NCBI GenBank assembly: GCA_022495005.1
Contig: JAGYXB010000615.1
Span: forward strand, 62,001-126,000
Source: Rhyacophila brunnea
Taxonomy: Eukaryota; Arthropoda; Insecta; Trichoptera; Rhyacophilidae
Length of the DNA: 64,000 nucleotides
Direction of reading: 5' to 3'
The stretch's first letter is position 1. Each line of letters opens with the position of its first letter. Of this stretch, positions 42,501-48,500 are shown piece by piece. Position numbers and translations under genes: made by a program. Below the pieces are notes generated by a model. That model worked only from the letters and a program-made list of their open reading frames with translations. It was not told where the DNA came from and made no database searches.

Positions 42501-45500
42501 GAGCTTGATTTTGTGCTTTCAACTAGTAAAAATAGCGGTGGATTGTAGTAGTTGTCAAATAATCGAGCGGCGGATTACTGAGAGTGTACTGTATAGTATA
42601 TTATTGTGTTAATTGTGCCAGAACCTACCTCGAAAAATCCTAATTTAGAGGTGTCCTATCAGTGTCACTTTTTTGTCAATGTCTACTTTTCAAACAATAT
42701 ATTTTATTTCATGCAGTCAGTAGGTTTAGAATCCTTTACTCGGCACGGCTTATTTGCACGCTCTACCCTACAGCGCGATAAAAAAATACGTTTTTATACT
42801 CGGCCTCAAACCAACATATTTCTAATAATAAAATTAAACACGTTTTATACGCATGATGTTTTTGTGAAAACTGTATAAAAAATATATATCTATATTTATA
42901 ATAAACCACCCTTTTTCAGATGAACATTCATGTAAAATTTCAAATAGTAATAAATAGTAAGTAATGATTTTTTTAGTAACAAGTAGTAACATCTATCAAC
43001 ATAAAATAGAACTAACGATCTCAATCTATAATGAAGTACTTGTCACAAAAACAGTTGACCAAAACAGACGTTTACCGAACTTATATATACACATATATAA
43101 TATATTATATAGATTGAGGGTACTATTTCCAAACCCGGCTCATTCCCAAAAACATATTTTGCGGCAAATGCAATAAACTTTTATACAGGCAAATATAAGA
43201 CTAAGTTGTTTGATTTTTTAGTTAATTTGTAGTGTAGCGTATTTAAAATAGAATACAGAGGGAAACTTATTCATTTCTATATTAATTAAGAATCTATTTA
43301 CATTTAATGTTTGGATCAAGCCCAGTTTGGAAGTGACAGTTGGAATGAGCCATTTTTGAAACTTAACAATTTGGATTAATCCGCCTATAAAAGTATGTAA
43401 CCAAATGACATACCACCAAAATGTTACAGACAGTTTTTGGATAGCAATTATGACCGGTTTCAATTATTCGTCAATCAGAAAAATTAATTAAACAACAAGA
43501 TAAAATTTAAATTTTGGTAAACACCGAAATTTTTGGCTTCATTTCATTGCCATTTTTCTAGCTTTTAATGCTATAACAGATGAAACAGTGAAATCCATTA
43601 TATTTATATATACAAATAACCGCTTCGATTAATCAAAAAACACTTTTAAACTAGAATTATATGAGGAGCGGTCACAACACAATTGTCATACAAATAAAAT
43701 TGTACCGAACACTATTAACCACGTGACCCCAAAGCTGAGCTCCCATTGGCTAATGTGAAACGATTCGTCTTTGAAATTAAATGTGGAATAAGCCACGTTT
43801 GAAAGTTTCACAATATTTTGCAATGATATTTTGTATGTAATGAATCCGGGTTTGAGATTGTTACCTAAAAATGTATTTTTCTTTACAAAGTGATATTCAA
43901 AGTTCATTTTTCGACAATATTGGAATGAACCAGGTTTGGAAATAGAAGCCTCGATTATAAGGAGTAGTCGATATCAAACCTCAATCAAGCAGTTCACAAA
44001 TAATCTCTCAATTGAATAATCATTTCTCGCATACTGTGTTTGTCCACAATAGACATAAAACTTCCAAAATAAAGCCATTCTATCATGTGATATTAAAATA
44101 GACATAAAACAATAAATAACCATAAAAACGGTTCTGTGTTTATTATGTATCCATATAGAAAAGACTAAACTTAGTACATAGTTGGACATAATACCAAATT
44201 AAAATAGCAAACAACTACAAATTTAACCATACTAAAAATGTTATCAAATTGTTCTACAAAATTTTTCATGGGCTCGTTCTTTATGATATATTTTTTGATC
44301 TATTTGTTTATCATGCAAGATGTATCTGAAGCCAAAAAACTACTTAACAATCATGTTTTGCTGTCATTCTTCAAAGTATACACATCCATGCCAATTGGCC
44401 CAATCAATGCCTACTTTATTTTAATATTCACCAGTAATATTGTTATTAGAAATTTATATAGAGTGGATTTATTAGTTAAATAAATAATTGTATATTTGTA
44501 GATTCTGCGCAGCTTGACGTGTTGGTCAGGAGGATTCTTGGACCCGGAAACAGTTGAACAAAGTATCCATGAGGCTTACATGGATACCATCACAAGGGCA
44601 CAGCATTATATTTACATTGAGAACCAATTTTTTATCACCTTGTCGAATAACAGCATGACCGTCAGAAATCAGGTAAGATAGTCTATGAATCTGTGTATTA
44701 AATTTGTAAATTTAAAATTTTTTTAAAGGGGTGTGTTGATTTTGTCAATGGCCCACTTGCATATATATATAATCTTACAATGGAGACAGGTATCTTTCCG
44801 GAAACGTGGAAGATGTCGAAGGTTACTCCAATCCATAAGAGTGGTACAGAGTCATCAGTCGAGAATTACAGGCCGGTAGCTGTTCTCTCTGCACCAGCAA
44901 AAGTTCTTGAGATGATCATGCACAACATGATTTCTCCAAAAATTGAGTCATTTATAATAAATGAACAGCATGGATTTAAAGCAGGCCGATCAACGGAAAC
45001 TAACCTGATGGTATTTACCAATTATGTGTCATCGGCCCTGGATAGAGGCCACCAGGTTGACTGTTCTTACAATGACTTCTCAAAAGCATTTGACAAAGTC
45101 GATCATGATGTCCTGATGGAAAAACTCCAACTTATTGGATTGTCTGATCGATTTTTGAAGCTATTCGGGAGTTATTTTAGGAACCGTCAACAATACGTAT
45201 CGTACGGCCTTTATCAGTCACAGAGCTTTTACACATTTTCTGGTGTCCCTCAGGGCTTAAACTTAGGGCCGTTGCTGTTCACGATTTTTATAAATGACAT
45301 AGCATTGGTAATAAAAATGCTATGTTTTTGTTGTTCGCTGATGACTTGAAACTCTTTTTGGAAGTTGTCACCTTGGACGATTGTCGTCAGCTCCAACTTG
45401 ATATAGATAATATATTAGATTGGGGCAGGCGTAACAAACTAGAATTCAATATTGATAAATGCAATCTTTTGTCGTTTACCAGAGCCTCAAAGTGTTGTTT

Positions 45501-48500
45501 TTCCAATACTCGATGCATGGCAGAGTTCTGTCACGAATATCATCTGTAAGGGATCTTGGCATTACGTTTGAGAGTAAACTGACATTTATTAGCCATATAG
45601 TTACCATTTGTAACAAGGCGCTTAAAATGTTGGGCTTCGTCATGCGTACTTCCCGGGTCTTTTCGGATGTTACGGTATTAAAACTTTTATTTAATTCTTT
45701 AGTTCGAAGCAGACTTGGTGGGTCTATTGTTTGGGCACCGCATCAGTTGAAGTATGGCCTTATGGTGGAGAGGGTTCAGAAGAAATTCTTGAGACTCCTT
45801 TATTTGAGGTTGTACGGATACTATCCGTGGCTTTATCCAACTGACTTTCTCTTAGGCATGCTTACATACTGCAGTTTGCAATTTAGAAGAAATCTTTATT
45901 TAGCTATGTATTTTTTTCGACTTATACGAGGTATAAATGAGAACTCTGCCATTCTGGGCAGTGTTGACCTGTGTGTCCCTGATAACTATCTTAGAAATAG
46001 AGAACATCAGTTGTTTATTCTCCCAAGGTGCAGAACCAACCTGCCACTGGTAATGCCAATTGGGAGGGCGATAACTATGTTCAACGAAATTGCTTCGGGT
46101 GTTGATATATTCCACCTACGTGAGGATAAGTATAGGTGGACGTTATTTCATAAATTTTTAAAATAGGGTCTGCCTAACTCATCCGGTGTATTTCCATGTA
46201 CCTATATAATTAATATTTTTGTATGTACATATTTCTACTGTTTAATAACATACTATCTATCTCTTTTTCTATGTCATGTTGTGAACGTCTTAAACTTATA
46301 ATTTGTAATGTCCACAATATGTAAAAATAAATAAATTGAATTGAAATTGAAATTGAATAAATCTTTATCTTATACGCATGTTACAACAGGATGATCAGGT
46401 CGTGTTCTTTTTGCGGCGGTGTGTTCTAACAAAGATTGATTACCAATTTGGAGTATGTCCGCATAGCAAAAATACTATAGAGATATTCCAGCAGTCAGCG
46501 GTGTGCAGGGTCTGTATCAGTGGAAAACTGGTGGCATCCTTGATTTGGTCAATTGGTAGATCTTTCTTGTCCTGTGACCAAATACCATGAGGTTAACCAA
46601 TTTGTCATTCTTCCTGCAGACTAAACCAGAAAGATACAATAACATTAATAATTTTTATAACCTTGTATTGAATGATGTATTTTGTAATTTCAGATAGGTG
46701 AAGCTTTGTATGCTCGAATTCTTCGAGCCTACAAGGCCGGACAGGTGTTCCGAGTGTTCGTGGTGATGCCTCTGCTGCCTGCGTTCGAAGCGGAAATCGG
46801 AGCATCCAGCGGCACCTCGCTCCATGCAATCACACATTGGAATTATCAAAGCATATCACGGTAAACTCATTAGAAATATGGGTCATAAACAAAAAGTGTT
46901 TTGTGCTTTGTTTCAATGTCACCCAACTTGTAAATATCGTATTATACTGCACAAATTATAACTTTAAGTGTCATGGCCGCCGTCGTGGCACTGCAATATA
47001 TTATGAAAGGATTGCCGGTATTAGGTGACTTTTTTCCTTACTTTAGTTTAGAATGTGCTACCTACCTATAATGAAAGTCTACACCAGACGACAATATTAT
47101 TCCAATCTGTCAGGATATTGTTAGTTATATAGTAACATTAAAATGTCAAAAAATATTTATCTACCTGTCATTGCAGCGACTCTGTCATTGACCTTATTTA
47201 TAGGCCCACTGAGCTCATTTTGTTTTTTTTCTTCTTCGCAGTAGGTTATAACGCGACTTATAACCCTCCTGCTACCACTTTTGAATACTTTTTGCATTAT
47301 TAACACATTTAAACACTTTACACGAACTTGCACCACATGCAAATAATGAACGTCAGATGATTGCATGGTGAGAGAAACGAAGAGGAAAGGGCTAGGGAGG
47401 ATTGTAGTTCTCGAAACGGCCATGCTTCATGTTATTCTTACCACAGTCTAGTCTTAATATAGCAGGGTCTCGATAATTACTGGAGCACAGGGTTAATGTG
47501 TTAGCCCGTACGATAACGTTGGTTCCGTAGAGTTGTCGGAAATTGATGGTATTAGATAAAAAGATTTTTGTGCCAATTTTTGAAAATGGAGTATGATTGG
47601 TGGTGCTGGCTTAATCATGCTTAACTGTATAGTGTCTACCATGAGTTGTCTATTGTAAAATTTATAATAATCTCAAGACTCCGCTGTAAACATAGAAAGT
47701 ATGTACAATACATTGTCGTTACAACGAATAATGTTCAGTCTGAGGATGACGATGAACCGGGAGATCACAATTCCTGTGGCTGGACGGTGTAGAACAGGAT
47801 CTCCAGACTCTCGGTATGTCCGAATGGCATCCCAACAAAGCAAGGGAGGAACATGGTGGAATGCAATGTTGGAGACAGCTATGGTCCACAGTGGGCTGTA
47901 CCTCCATTAATAATAATAATAGAATTTGATCCAATAATTTACGTTATCTTATGTACCTATCTCCATTTCAGAGGAAACGAAGCTCTTCTTAACCGGCTGA
48001 AGGCTGCCGGAATACCGGATCCTTCGGTGTATGTTACATTCCATGGTCTGCGAACACATTCAGTGCTAGAAGGAGAACCCGTCACCGAGTTGATTTACGT
48101 TCATTCAAAGTTGATGATCGTTGATGACAGAGTTGTCATATGTGGCAGTGCCAACATCAACGACAGGTCAATGTTGGGGAAAAGAGATTCAGAAGTAGCA
48201 GTCTTGATTCAGGTAACGGTAGTTTTTCTTCCTATATTATTATGAATACAGGTAGCACGCGACTTTCGTACGAAATTGGTTCCTGGAAATGTCTACAAAT
48301 GTTGAATGTACTAAAGTAGAGTACCTAATGTAAAAAAAGATCAAAAAGTGTACTTTAAAATATTTATTTATCAATGGGTATAATAAAGTTAATGAGGCAT
48401 AATAGCAAACGTGTGTTTTCTTTATAAACTTGTAGTGACTGCATGGAAACGCACAGTTTTTGCATTATCAACAAAGATGTAAATTTTAAGAAGTGTTCGA

